Positions 35,847 to 44,269 of a stretch of DNA of 64,000 bases are shown one piece after another; within the stretch, counting starts at the first letter, position 1; every line of letters starts with the position of its first letter. The position numbers were made by a program, and so were the translations under genes. The notes below the pieces were generated by a model, which made no database searches, was not told the origin of the DNA, and saw nothing but the letters and a program-made list of their open reading frames with translations. The DNA lies in NCBI GenBank assembly GCA_019359545.1, contig JAHHHB010000001.1, forward strand, positions 151,295-215,294, written 5' to 3'. Source of the stretch: Desmonostoc geniculatum HA4340-LM1 (GTDB lineage: Bacteria > Cyanobacteriota > Cyanobacteriia > Cyanobacteriales > Nostocaceae).

Positions 35847-38425
35847 TGTTGCACTCTCACATAGCAAAAAAACTGCCAAAATTTTGGCGTCAAGCTCTAG
35901 CTTTTATGCTTTGTGTGCTGTTAGGGGGGAGTTTCACTCTAATGGTGGAATTGAGACAAGTTATGGCTTCTTCAGTCCAACCCCTGGTTAGCCAAGAGAA
36001 AATTGCAGAGAAATCAAATTTAATTCAACAAGGTAGAGAACTTTATCAAGCACAACGATATGCTGAAGCGATAAATATTTGGCAGTTGGCACTCAAAGCA
36101 GAAACAAATTCATCGTCTCAAGCTACGGTGCTAAATTATCTCTCCTTGGCTTACCAGCAGTTGGGACAATGGCAGCAAGCAAATGAGACAATTAGCTCTA
36201 GCTTAAATTTAATTCAAAACTTGCAACAGACAACACCACAAACAAAACTCATCCTTGCCCAAGCACTCAACACCCAAGGAAGTTTGCAATTAGCCCAAGG
36301 TAAGCCAGAAGCAGCTCTAAATACTTGGCAACAGGCAACTAATATTTATACCGCAGCAGGTTATACACAAGGCAGAATTGGCAGTTTAATTAATCAAGCT
36401 CAAGCCCAGCAAGCTCTAGGGCTTTATCTCCAAGCTCGTAAAACCCTGGCAGAAGTAGAACAAACACTAGAGAATCAACCAGACGAACAGTTAAAAACTA
36501 CAGGTTTGCGTAGCCTGGGCAATGTTTTCAAATCTGTGGGTGCTTTTGCTGATTCTCGCAGAGTTTTGCAACAAAGTTTGCAATTGTTAGAAAATGACCC
36601 TAATCTCTCACAAGAATTGAGTGCCACTTTACTCAGCTTGGGTAACACAGCTTATGCCCAAGGCGATAAAAATGCAGCATTGGCATACTACGAAAGAGCG
36701 GCAAATGTTGTTTCTGCCAACAGCGTCACCCATATACAAGCTCAAATTAATGAACTTCAACTATTAATAGCAACTGGACAAACAAAAAAAGCTGAAAATC
36801 TCTCGCTAGAACTGCAACCAAAGTTTAATAATCTATCTCCCAGTCGCTCAACAATTTACGCTCGCATCAACTTTGCTAAAAGTTTGGTGAAATTGGGAAC
36901 TCAAGAATACACCACATCTGCTAAACTATTAGCCACAGCAATTCAAGAAGCTGAAAATTTAAGCGATCGCCAAGCACAGTCTTATGCTTTGGGTTATCTC
37001 GGCGGACTCTACGAACAAACCCAGCAGTGGTCAAATGCTGAAGATTTAACCCAACAGGCTTTACAAATAGCCCAAGCCATTAATGCTCCACATATCGCCT
37101 ATCAATGGCAATGGCAATTAGGACGGATTTTAAAAGCCCAAGGAGCCATCAAGTCTGCAACATCAGCTTATGAAGTCGCCTTTACAACATTAAAATCTCT
37201 GCGTAGCGATTTAGTAGCCATTAACAGTGACATTCAATTTTCCTTTAGGGAAGCTGTAGAGCCTGTATATCGTGAATACGTACAATTACTGTTAAATTCA
37301 GAACCTAGTCAGGAACAACTAAAACAAGCCCGTCAAGTAATTGAATCGTTACAACTAGCAGAACTTGACAACTTCTTTCGTTCAGCTTGTCTACAAAGAC
37401 AGATAGTACCCATTGAGCAAATTCAACAGTCAGCAGCAGCAGTAATTTATCCCATTATTTTGCCAGACCGGCTAGAAGTAATTGTGAGTTTACCTCAGCA
37501 AGGACTACGCCACTATGCCACGAAAATCAGTCAAGCTGAAGTAGAAGAAACTATAGAGCAACTGAGAGAAAATTTAGAAAAACCCTTCACAACTCCAGAG
37601 GGAAAATTATTATCTGCAAAAATTTACGACTGGTTAATTCGCCCTATGGAGGCAGAACTAACTGAAAGTCAGGTGAAAACATTGGTTTTCGTTTTAGATG
37701 GTGCATTGCGGAACGTGGCGATCGCAGCCCTCTATGATGGTAATAATTATTTAGTAGAAAAATACAGCATTGCCCTCACACCTGGGTTAGAGCTATTAGG
37801 GCCGCGTCCATTGCGTCAAACCAAGCTCAAAACTTTGGTGGCTGGACTCACAGAAGCACGACACGGGTTTAGTTCCTTACCAAATGTCAGCGAGGAATTA
37901 AAAACAATTGAGTCGGAAGTTCCTAGCCAAGTTCTCCTGAATCAAACATTTACTAGTTCAGCACTACGAAAACAAATTGACTCAGTGCCCTTTTCTGTGG
38001 TGCATCTAGCAACTCATGGTCAATTTAGTTCTAACGCTGATGAAACCTTTGTGTTGGCTTGGGATAAACCGATTAAACTCAACGAATTGAAAAATTTGCT
38101 CAGCAGCAGAGAGCAAACTACACCTGAGCCAATTGAATTACTCGTTCTCAGTGCTTGCGAAACTGCCGAAGGAGACAAACGCGCCGCTTTAGGACTAGCT
38201 GGGATAGCAATTCAAGCAGGCGCACGCAGTACCTTAGCCTCGCTTTGGAGCTTAGATGATGAATCTAGCGCCCGCCTCATCGGTCAATTTTACAAAGAAT
38301 TGGCCACAAAGCAAGTCACAAAAGCAGAAGCACTGCGCCAAGCCCAACTTTCTCTCTTAAAAGACCCAGATTATCGGCATCCCATACATTGGGCAGCTTA
38401 CGTCTTACTGGGAAATTGGCTCTAA
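35846..38425 (+). CDS. TPR-CHAT protease-like protein coupled to the exoprotein
   Basis: From ATG 35846 the product has 859 residues: a signal or anchor helix (about 15-42, LAFMLCVLLGGSFTLMVEL), eight or more TPR motifs (60-430, for example GRELYQAQRYAEAINIWQLA), and a C-terminal CHAT domain with the dyad His724 (VHLATHGQF) and Cys771 (LVLSACETAEG). CHAT proteins are caspase-like peptidases; several are known to cut partners in signalling, such as HetF or the Csx29 craspase. The TAATG overlap with the upstream exoprotein gene suggests fixed stoichiometry, and processing of the exoprotein or its pore is a fair guess. An earlier TTG start at 35825 is less likely. Confidence 0.88.
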   Translation: MLHSHIAKKLPKFWRQALAFMLCVLLGGSFTLMVELRQVMASSVQPLVSQEKIAEKSNLIQQGRELYQAQRYAEAINIWQLALKAETNSSSQATVLNYLSLAYQQLGQWQQANETISSSLNLIQNLQQTTPQTKLILAQALNTQGSLQLAQGKPEAALNTWQQATNIYTAAGYTQGRIGSLINQAQAQQALGLYLQARKTLAEVEQTLENQPDEQLKTTGLRSLGNVFKSVGAFADSRRVLQQSLQLLENDPNLSQELSATLLSLGNTAYAQGDKNAALAYYERAANVVSANSVTHIQAQINELQLLIATGQTKKAENLSLELQPKFNNLSPSRSTIYARINFAKSLVKLGTQEYTTSAKLLATAIQEAENLSDRQAQSYALGYLGGLYEQTQQWSNAEDLTQQALQIAQAINAPHIAYQWQWQLGRILKAQGAIKSATSAYEVAFTTLKSLRSDLVAINSDIQFSFREAVEPVYREYVQLLLNSEPSQEQLKQARQVIESLQLAELDNFFRSACLQRQIVPIEQIQQSAAAVIYPIILPDRLEVIVSLPQQGLRHYATKISQAEVEETIEQLRENLEKPFTTPEGKLLSAKIYDWLIRPMEAELTESQVKTLVFVLDGALRNVAIAALYDGNNYLVEKYSIALTPGLELLGPRPLRQTKLKTLVAGLTEARHGFSSLPNVSEELKTIESEVPSQVLLNQTFTSSALRKQIDSVPFSVVHLATHGQFSSNADETFVLAWDKPIKLNELKNLLSSREQTTPEPIELLVLSACETAEGDKRAALGLAGIAIQAGARSTLASLWSLDDESSARLIGQFYKELATKQVTKAEALRQAQLSLLKDPDYRHPIHWAAYVLLGNWL

Positions 38426-38466
38426 ATGGGTTGCTAAAAAATTTTTTTGGCTTTGTTTTGATTTGA

Positions 38467-38715
38467 GTGCATAAACCTCAAAAGTGCAACGTGTTTAACT
38501 CAAACCTAGAAGGCTTAGACATCATCAAAGACTTCAGTAGGGTTGAAGGTGACAAGATTCAGATTTCTAAAGCTGGTTTTGGTGGTATCACTAACTTCAA
38601 CAATTTCAGCTACAACGATGCTACTGGTGCTTTGTTCTTCCAAGGAACTCAATTTGCCACAATTGAGAATAGACCTGCTGGTTTTGCAATTAGTACAGAT
38701 ATCCAGCTTGTTTAA
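38467..38715 (+). pseudogene. C-terminal remnant of an RTX/serralysin-like calcium-binding protein
   Basis: The frame encodes LEGLDIIKDFSRVEGDKI, SYNDATGALFFQGTQFATIE and NRPAGFAISTDIQLV, the pattern of the last segment of haemolysin-type or M10 C-terminal domains (DxIxDF, TGxLxF, A-x-I/L-x-N). The nonapeptide GGxGxDxLx repeats that should precede it are missing, and the start would be a GTG without a ribosome site. It follows the CHAT gene by 41 bp and is best read as the 3' end of a deleted gene. Confidence 0.6.
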
Positions 38716-39533
38716 AATTTTGTAGAGATTAGCCCTCTTTTGTCACTCTCGGAAAACAATAATCTCAGCCTGATTCTGAGACTTTGATTTCATCAAGGTT
38801 TGAGGCTTTATTTTCTAACAGAAACTGAAATTTATAGATAAAAGTGGAAATTAAAGCCCTGTAAGCATTTGGGCGATTGGATTTTCCCACTCTGACAAAA
38901 GAGGGTTAGTCTGACAAGCTCATCATATCAGTTACCAGTCCTCACTTCGTTGAAGGGCTGGTTTTTACATACAGGTAATATCACGTTCGCCTAAATACTT
39001 ACGATAAGAATGACGCAAAGAAGGGGAGACGCGGAGAATTTTTAATCGTAAGTGATTTTCCCAATTTGATATTATATCATGTCCGCATAATTAGTTATGA
39101 TTTCCACAGCCATTGCACCCCACCCCGCCAAAGCTACGCTTTGTCTCCCCCGAAGTTCGGCAGGGCCGTTTCATTCGCTAGTCTGTGAGATTTGTCAAGG
39201 GGATATTCTCACGCAAAGACGCAAAGGCGCAAAGAAAAACAACATTATTTGGGCTTGAAGACGCAAAATTTTTTGCCCTAATTGTACGCTTGCCCTAAAT
39301 TTTGATTTCTTTGACCCTTGCAATTTTAACCATTTTAGGGAATTAAACAGCCCTGCGAAGTTCGGGGAGGGGTGGGGTTTTTCGGATTTAATAAGTAATC
39401 AAGCGGACATGATATGAATCGTGATTACCCGAACTTGATATAAAAGGAACTGGGGATGGAAAGCGATCGCTTGTTTAGAAGATAATAAAGGCTATCCCAA
39501 CAATATTGGGCGAAGTTTTACAATACTGCTTCT
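38716..39533. other. About 800-bp spacer with a MITE-like element
   Basis: No gene is supported. It has a possible hairpin around GAGGGCTAATCTC-type sequence after 38720 (TAGCCCTCTTTTGTC at 38729 against GACAAAAGAGGGTTA at 38895, a 15-bp inverted repeat with two mismatches), the 342-bp element at 39074-39415 and, on each side of that, a copy of the CCGAACTTGATATA motif seen at 369. Confidence 0.5.
39074..39415. mobile_element. 342-bp element with 13-bp terminal inverted repeats
   Basis: ATATCATGTCCGC (39074-39086) and GCGGACATGATAT (39403-39415) are exact inverted repeats. The interior is non-coding and holds CCGAAGTTCGG, CCCCACCCCGCC and the reversed GGGGAGGGGTGGGG, and the common cgcaaagacgcaaaggcgc stretch. 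Related flanks lie on both sides (AATCGTAAGTGATTTTCCC and GAATCGTGATTACCC), so it may have inserted into a repeated sequence. Confidence 0.5.
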
Positions 39534-39701
39534 GAGTTAACTGTAACGGTTCCGGAGTTAACTGTAACGGTTCCGGAGTTAACTGTAATGGTTCCGGAGT
39601 TAACTGTAACGGTTCCGGAGTTGGCTGTAACGGTTCCGGAGTTAACTGTAACGGTTCCGGAGTTAACTGTAACGGTTCCGGAGTTGGCTGTAACGGTTCC
39701 G
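39534..39701. repeat. 21-bp tandem repeat, eight copies
   Basis: Eight head-to-tail copies of GAGTTAACTGTAACGGTTCC plus G, exact but for a few changes (units 5 and 8 have GGC for AAC, unit 3 has one T). Since 21 is a multiple of three, the minus strand stays open and reads GTVTVNS repeats over a 64-codon frame (39518-39712). That frame has an ATG but no convincing start signals, so it is listed as a repeat. Confidence 0.85.
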
Positions 39702-39781
39702 GTTGGCTTCATATTTGATTTCTTCTAGGAAGTTAGGTACACTTTTATTCCTTTTTACCTGTTCCCTGTTCCCTGTTCCCT

Positions 39782-40561
39782 TTATTTGGAAATACAACAA
39801 GATACCACTGTATTTGTACTAAACTGAGCTAAATCGCCTTGTTTGAGTAGCTCACTCCAAGCCGATGCAATTTTTGGATCTTTGTCTTTGGTATTTTGTA
39901 AATTTTCTCCTAAAGTTGTTAAAGCATCATACCAAAGACCATGTTTTGCAAAAAAACTAGCTTTTTCCAATGGGGTTTTAGCGGCTGCAAGTTGTTGTGA
40001 TGATGCATTGAGAGTCACTTGTGTGATTGAACCTTGGACGTAAACAGCAGCAGATGGTTTGTCAGGCTCGCAATAAATGGAAAAAGTCCAACGATAAGAT
40101 TTACCAGCCACTAAGGGTTTTGTAGGTTGTACAGTTAGGCTGAAAATTCCCGATGGCGTTTCTGGTGGATTAAATTTTGTATGATAAACGTAATTATCTG
40201 CTTCGTCTTGAATTACAAACTCAACAGGGACTTTGGGAGTTAATTTATCGGGTACAAAAAACCAAAATGTTGGGGTTTGAGATGCTGATTTTCCCCAGAC
40301 TACATCTTTATTGACTGTCTTGGTTATGGGTACTAAAGCTGTGAGAGTTTCATACTGCTTACAGGAACCACGGCTACCTCCTCCTCTACGTCTACCTGTG
40401 GGTTCTCCTGGCTTTTCCTGTGCTTTTGGTGCAACATAGGTGATTTTGCTTGTAGATGTTAGGGTTTGAGCCTGTACGTTCCAATTTCCAGGTGCGTTAA
40501 CAACACTCAAGCTTAGCGCAGATATCAAAGTCGTAGTGTGAAACCAATGTAGCTTTTTCAT
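39782..40561 (-). CDS. DUF928 exported protein
   Basis: The 259-residue protein has a signal peptide (MKKLHWFHTTTLISALSLS to about residue 32) and a DUF928 core: CKQYETLTALVPI, TPTFWFFVPD, FVIQDEADNYVYHTKF and YRWTFSIYCEPDKPSAAVYV, followed by a helical tail. DUF928 proteins are found in cyanobacteria next to CHAT, CHASE2 and TPS genes; the function is not known. It reads in the same direction as the CHAT-CHASE2 gene, 95 bp downstream of it, with a GAATTCAGAATT repeat between them. Confidence 0.85.
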   Translation of the reverse strand: MKKLHWFHTTTLISALSLSVVNAPGNWNVQAQTLTSTSKITYVAPKAQEKPGEPTGRRRGGGSRGSCKQYETLTALVPITKTVNKDVVWGKSASQTPTFWFFVPDKLTPKVPVEFVIQDEADNYVYHTKFNPPETPSGIFSLTVQPTKPLVAGKSYRWTFSIYCEPDKPSAAVYVQGSITQVTLNASSQQLAAAKTPLEKASFFAKHGLWYDALTTLGENLQNTKDKDPKIASAWSELLKQGDLAQFSTNTVVSCCISK

Positions 40562-40656
40562 AGGGGAAATAAATTAGCGATCGCAATTTAGAATTCAGAA
40601 TTTAGAATTCAGAATTCAGAATTTTTATAGTTAATTTATTACTACACTTGCGATCG

Positions 40657-42996
40657 CTATGATTTCTGTAATTTTTTGCTGATAAAGATGAATATAGTAC
40701 TATTAAGTAGCAAACAAATCATCGGTGGTACTATGGGTATCCAGCCGCCTTGAGTCAACACGAGGGAGCAAAGTCCAAACAATATACATGATGCTGCGGT
40801 GATAGCAATACTGACGTAAGCTATTTTGCGAAGATACCAAGCCAGTAAACCACCTGTCAAAGACCAACCCCAAACCCAGCAAATATCACTCCATTGGCTC
40901 CAAACCCATAATAAGGGTCTTTGGTCTAAAGCAGTACTGAGTATTTGGCTAACCATCTGTGCCTGAATAATTACGCCTGGGATGATTTCTGAAGGGTTTT
41001 TACCATCTGGTGTATACCAGTAATCGCTACTACTATTACTGGTGACACCAATGAGAATAATCCGATTTTTCAGGGCATTGGGGTTAATTTGTCCGTTCAA
41101 GACTTGGCTAAGGGGGATTTGGGGTGCGATCGCTTGTACTGAGGGCGAAAAACGATAATTTAGTAAAATCTGACTACCTTCGGTATCTATGGACTGATAA
41201 CCGCCAGTCTGATTTTGTAAACGCGGGAAAGTTTGATTTCCCAGTTTTAAATCCCAATTTGGGGTAAATTTGGCTGTAATTCCCTGTTTTTTCAGATAAA
41301 GAAATGCTAATTGCACGCTAAAGGCAGAAGCCGGAGTGCAACTTGACGAAATCGGGTTGGGAGTCATTGCCAACAAATGACGGCGAACTACACCATCGTT
41401 GTCTTCAAGAAAATCGCTAAAACCCAGCCGTGTTTCTGGTATTTCTGGCGGGGGTAAAATGCCTGTGGGATCGTATTTGGGATCGGCACGTTTACAAATT
41501 GCAATCAGGCGATCGCTTTTTTGCATCCGCTTGGCTAGTTCTGGTTGCTTAGCACTTACGGGAAAATCTCGGTATACATCTAGACCAATAGCTGCTGGCT
41601 GGTATTGTTCCAGTTTGGTTAGTAGGAGATTGAGATACTTATCGGATAGAGAACCTTGGCGCGGTTCTTTTCCTTGGGCTTGAATATCTTGGTCGGTAAC
41701 AGTTATTACCAAAAGCCGCGAGTCTGGCTGTTCTTTTGGTCGCAGTCGCATTAATTGGTCAAATGCTTCTAATTCTAGCGGTTGCAATCCACCGAATAAC
41801 CGTATTAATACGATAAGTAAAGTCACACTGAAGCTATTTAAAAAAACTGCTGGTAATTGCTTGAAATTGGGACGCGGCAGATATAAACTCAACCGGTCAC
41901 CGCAGAGATCCTGCCAGGTGGGGGAAATTTCCGCTGGATTTTGACAAATGACAGGTAACCAAGTGGCGCAGGGAAAATCATGTTCTAGAGATTGTAATCT
42001 TTCTCTGGCCTCCCTGACGGCTGCATATAAAGTTTTGCCCCGCGAAAAAAGTGTCAAAAAGTGCTTCAAAAATTCCTGCGCTACCCGATCTGGTACCGAT
42101 TCGCGCATGACAATTACCTGGGGTAAATGCAAATCAGCTAAATCTTGGGCTAATCCCAAACCATCACAAGAGTTAAAAATTGCTAGCTGCAAACCTTGAG
42201 CGATCGCCTTTTGTAAACCATACTTTAATTGTTCAATTGTTAAACTTTCGCCGGAATTGAGCAGCATTCGCCCTTTTCCTTGGCTGGAACTATGCCCCGC
42301 AAAAAAAAGAATGTCCCAACCTGACTCCCATAATTGTTCTGTGATTTGGGAACGGTTCGGTTCAACTAAAAATTTGAGTTCAGCATTAGGTAATTGCCGC
42401 AGTAAATTTTGGTCTTTTTCAATATCAATGCCGTGGCGATCGCCTAAAATTGCTAAGATTCTGACTTTACCTTTAGTCTTTTTTGGATTTGTTTTCACAG
42501 AACGCCCATATTCTGGCGGACTCAGGGCGATTTCCGCTTGTGGATAATCACTGAAAAACTGCCACAGACACCAAGGAAGCTTTAAAACCTGTGGCGATTG
42601 GGCAGTAATTATGCAACGAATTTCTTCTGTGGGTAACAGTTGAGTACGTAGTTTCCGGTCAATATTGAGAAACAGTGAACTATTTAGCCATGTATTTAAA
42701 CTTTGTTGTAATTCTTCGCAGAGGTTGTCAAACTCGCCTTGGGAAATATGGGTAACGTCTTCTTCATCAATTTCAAAATCTGCAATGTTGCGACTGCGCC
42801 AACCCAGAGTAGCATACAAAGCTGTATACATTTGTTGCCAACGTTGATAAAGATGCTCCAATTGTGGTGCAGCAGGTAATCCACCTGTAAATTGCATGGG
42901 AGTAGGAGTATCCGTTTGCCAAAGTTGAGCAATGACTGTGGGGAAGCCTTGGTGTAAGTTTCCTTTTCCTAAGTTGAGGACGATTAGTTTGCTCAT
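40657..42996 (-). CDS. CHAT-CHASE2 membrane protein
   Basis: The 779-residue protein has an N-terminal CHAT domain with the dyad His235 (LFFAGHSSS) and Cys277 (IFNSCDGLG), a membrane helix near 389-403 (FSVTLLIVLIRLFGG), a large CHASE2 extracellular sensor domain (about 405-690, with LLVITVTDQDIQAQGKEPR and AAIGLDVYRDFPV) and three terminal membrane helices. CHASE2 normally precedes kinases or cyclases; here the cytoplasmic output is a caspase-like protease. The gene begins 134 bp after the DUF1822 gene. The spacer before it carries an inverted pair of ACGCAGAGACGCAAAGGCGC-type repeats. Sensing an envelope signal and cleaving a partner is an inference. Confidence 0.88.
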   Translation of the reverse strand: MSKLIVLNLGKGNLHQGFPTVIAQLWQTDTPTPMQFTGGLPAAPQLEHLYQRWQQMYTALYATLGWRSRNIADFEIDEEDVTHISQGEFDNLCEELQQSLNTWLNSSLFLNIDRKLRTQLLPTEEIRCIITAQSPQVLKLPWCLWQFFSDYPQAEIALSPPEYGRSVKTNPKKTKGKVRILAILGDRHGIDIEKDQNLLRQLPNAELKFLVEPNRSQITEQLWESGWDILFFAGHSSSQGKGRMLLNSGESLTIEQLKYGLQKAIAQGLQLAIFNSCDGLGLAQDLADLHLPQVIVMRESVPDRVAQEFLKHFLTLFSRGKTLYAAVREARERLQSLEHDFPCATWLPVICQNPAEISPTWQDLCGDRLSLYLPRPNFKQLPAVFLNSFSVTLLIVLIRLFGGLQPLELEAFDQLMRLRPKEQPDSRLLVITVTDQDIQAQGKEPRQGSLSDKYLNLLLTKLEQYQPAAIGLDVYRDFPVSAKQPELAKRMQKSDRLIAICKRADPKYDPTGILPPPEIPETRLGFSDFLEDNDGVVRRHLLAMTPNPISSSCTPASAFSVQLAFLYLKKQGITAKFTPNWDLKLGNQTFPRLQNQTGGYQSIDTEGSQILLNYRFSPSVQAIAPQIPLSQVLNGQINPNALKNRIILIGVTSNSSSDYWYTPDGKNPSEIIPGVIIQAQMVSQILSTALDQRPLLWVWSQWSDICWVWGWSLTGGLLAWYLRKIAYVSIAITAASCILFGLCSLVLTQGGWIPIVPPMICLLLNSTIFIFISKKLQKS

Positions 42997-43130
42997 AATT
43001 TATATCACGCAGAGACGCAAAGGCGCAGAGAGTAAGAGTTGAGAAGAGTATTTCATATTCTACTTGAGCAACACCAAACTCCTTTTCCTCTCTGCGTCTC
43101 TGCGCTTCTGCGTGAGACAATACCCAATTA

Positions 43131-44267
43131 TTAACTTTCAAACTCCTCGATAAAATTGAAATCATCTAAAACAACCTGAAGACTAAATCGTGTGTTTTGG
43201 GGACATTTAAATCGCTTGAGTTGGATTGAATTATCTGTTTCCCTGGCTTGCACTGATTGGACAATTTCTCCAGAAGCAGAAATCAATGCCAAACTAAGAT
43301 TTATCGGTAAATATAAATTGCGCTCTTTGGGATACAGTTGGGCACGAATTCCTACTCTATTATCTATTTCTGCTGTCAATGTTAGCATTAATACTACAGC
43401 TTGATTGCTGTTTGGTAACTCAATCTCCTTAACTCGTTGGATCGATCGCTCGCCTACATCAGTAATCTGGCGAAAGCTAAAGGCGAAATCTGGCTGTGTC
43501 CCCAGGAAGGTTTCTATTGTTTGCCAGCTATCTGCAACTATATTTTGGAACCACTGACGCAAGTTGACAAGTGCTGGCTTCTGTGTATATCTTTGCGGCC
43601 AGTCTTCGGTATTTAGCAAAGCTGCCCAAATTTCAAAGGGCAATTCCAAGCGAGGATTTGTTGAACTTGCTAATCTTTGCCAGAGATTTTCTACTTGAGT
43701 AGCTGATAATATAGGCAAAGGAGCAATCGCTGTTTGTGTTTGTTCTTCAGGATATAGTTGACGTACTACCCAAAGCACATTCAAATCCTCAATCATTTGA
43801 TTGGCATCTAAGGAGTAAGTCCGTTCTTGGGAATCGTAGCTACCTTGATTTTTTAATTGTTCGTGGGTGGTGTAACCCCAAATTCTCATCCATTGACCAT
43901 CGGGATTGACTTGTACTGCTAAATAATAATCCCCTGCCCATTGAGGAATATCTATCCATTCTTGTGGTACAGAAAATTCTCTAGTTTCTAGGCTTTTATC
44001 TGGAATTAAAATCAAGCGTTTTGTATCGATATTTATAGCAGTACCGTTGACCAGTTCCCAAGTTATTGGCAATGTATCAATAGTAGCTTCTGGTACGTAT
44101 TCTGCTTGCAACCAAGGCAGAAAGGTGCTAGCGCATACTTGATTTAGAAAGGCATTCCAACGGGCATGGGGACTAACACTAGACTGGCTTTGCAGCCAAG
44201 ATTGATTTTGAACTTCAGGAGAAACCTCTAACCACAGTTGAGTCGGAGGAACACAAAATGAGGACAT
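43131..44267 (-). CDS. DUF1822 protein
   Basis: The 378-residue protein fits DUF1822, a cyanobacterial family: a start with PPTQLWLEVSPEVQNQSW, WNAFLNQVCASTFLPWLQAEY, then WELVNGTAINIDTKRLILIP and a beta-rich C-terminus with VGIRAQLYPKERNLYLP. It is soluble with no signal peptide. It starts two bases after the sigma-like gene and is followed by CHAT-CHASE2, an order I have seen in other cyanobacteria. Given the neighbours, it may be an adaptor or anti-sigma-like partner, but this is only position. Confidence 0.85.
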   Translation of the reverse strand: MSSFCVPPTQLWLEVSPEVQNQSWLQSQSSVSPHARWNAFLNQVCASTFLPWLQAEYVPEATIDTLPITWELVNGTAINIDTKRLILIPDKSLETREFSVPQEWIDIPQWAGDYYLAVQVNPDGQWMRIWGYTTHEQLKNQGSYDSQERTYSLDANQMIEDLNVLWVVRQLYPEEQTQTAIAPLPILSATQVENLWQRLASSTNPRLELPFEIWAALLNTEDWPQRYTQKPALVNLRQWFQNIVADSWQTIETFLGTQPDFAFSFRQITDVGERSIQRVKEIELPNSNQAVVLMLTLTAEIDNRVGIRAQLYPKERNLYLPINLSLALISASGEIVQSVQARETDNSIQLKRFKCPQNTRFSLQVVLDDFNFIEEFES

Positions 44268-44269
44268 AG

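Noticed and set aside
39518..39712. 64-residue GTVTVNS protein
   Set aside because: Open only because the 21-bp repeat is a multiple of three; no signal for translation. Kept as a repeat and as a finding.
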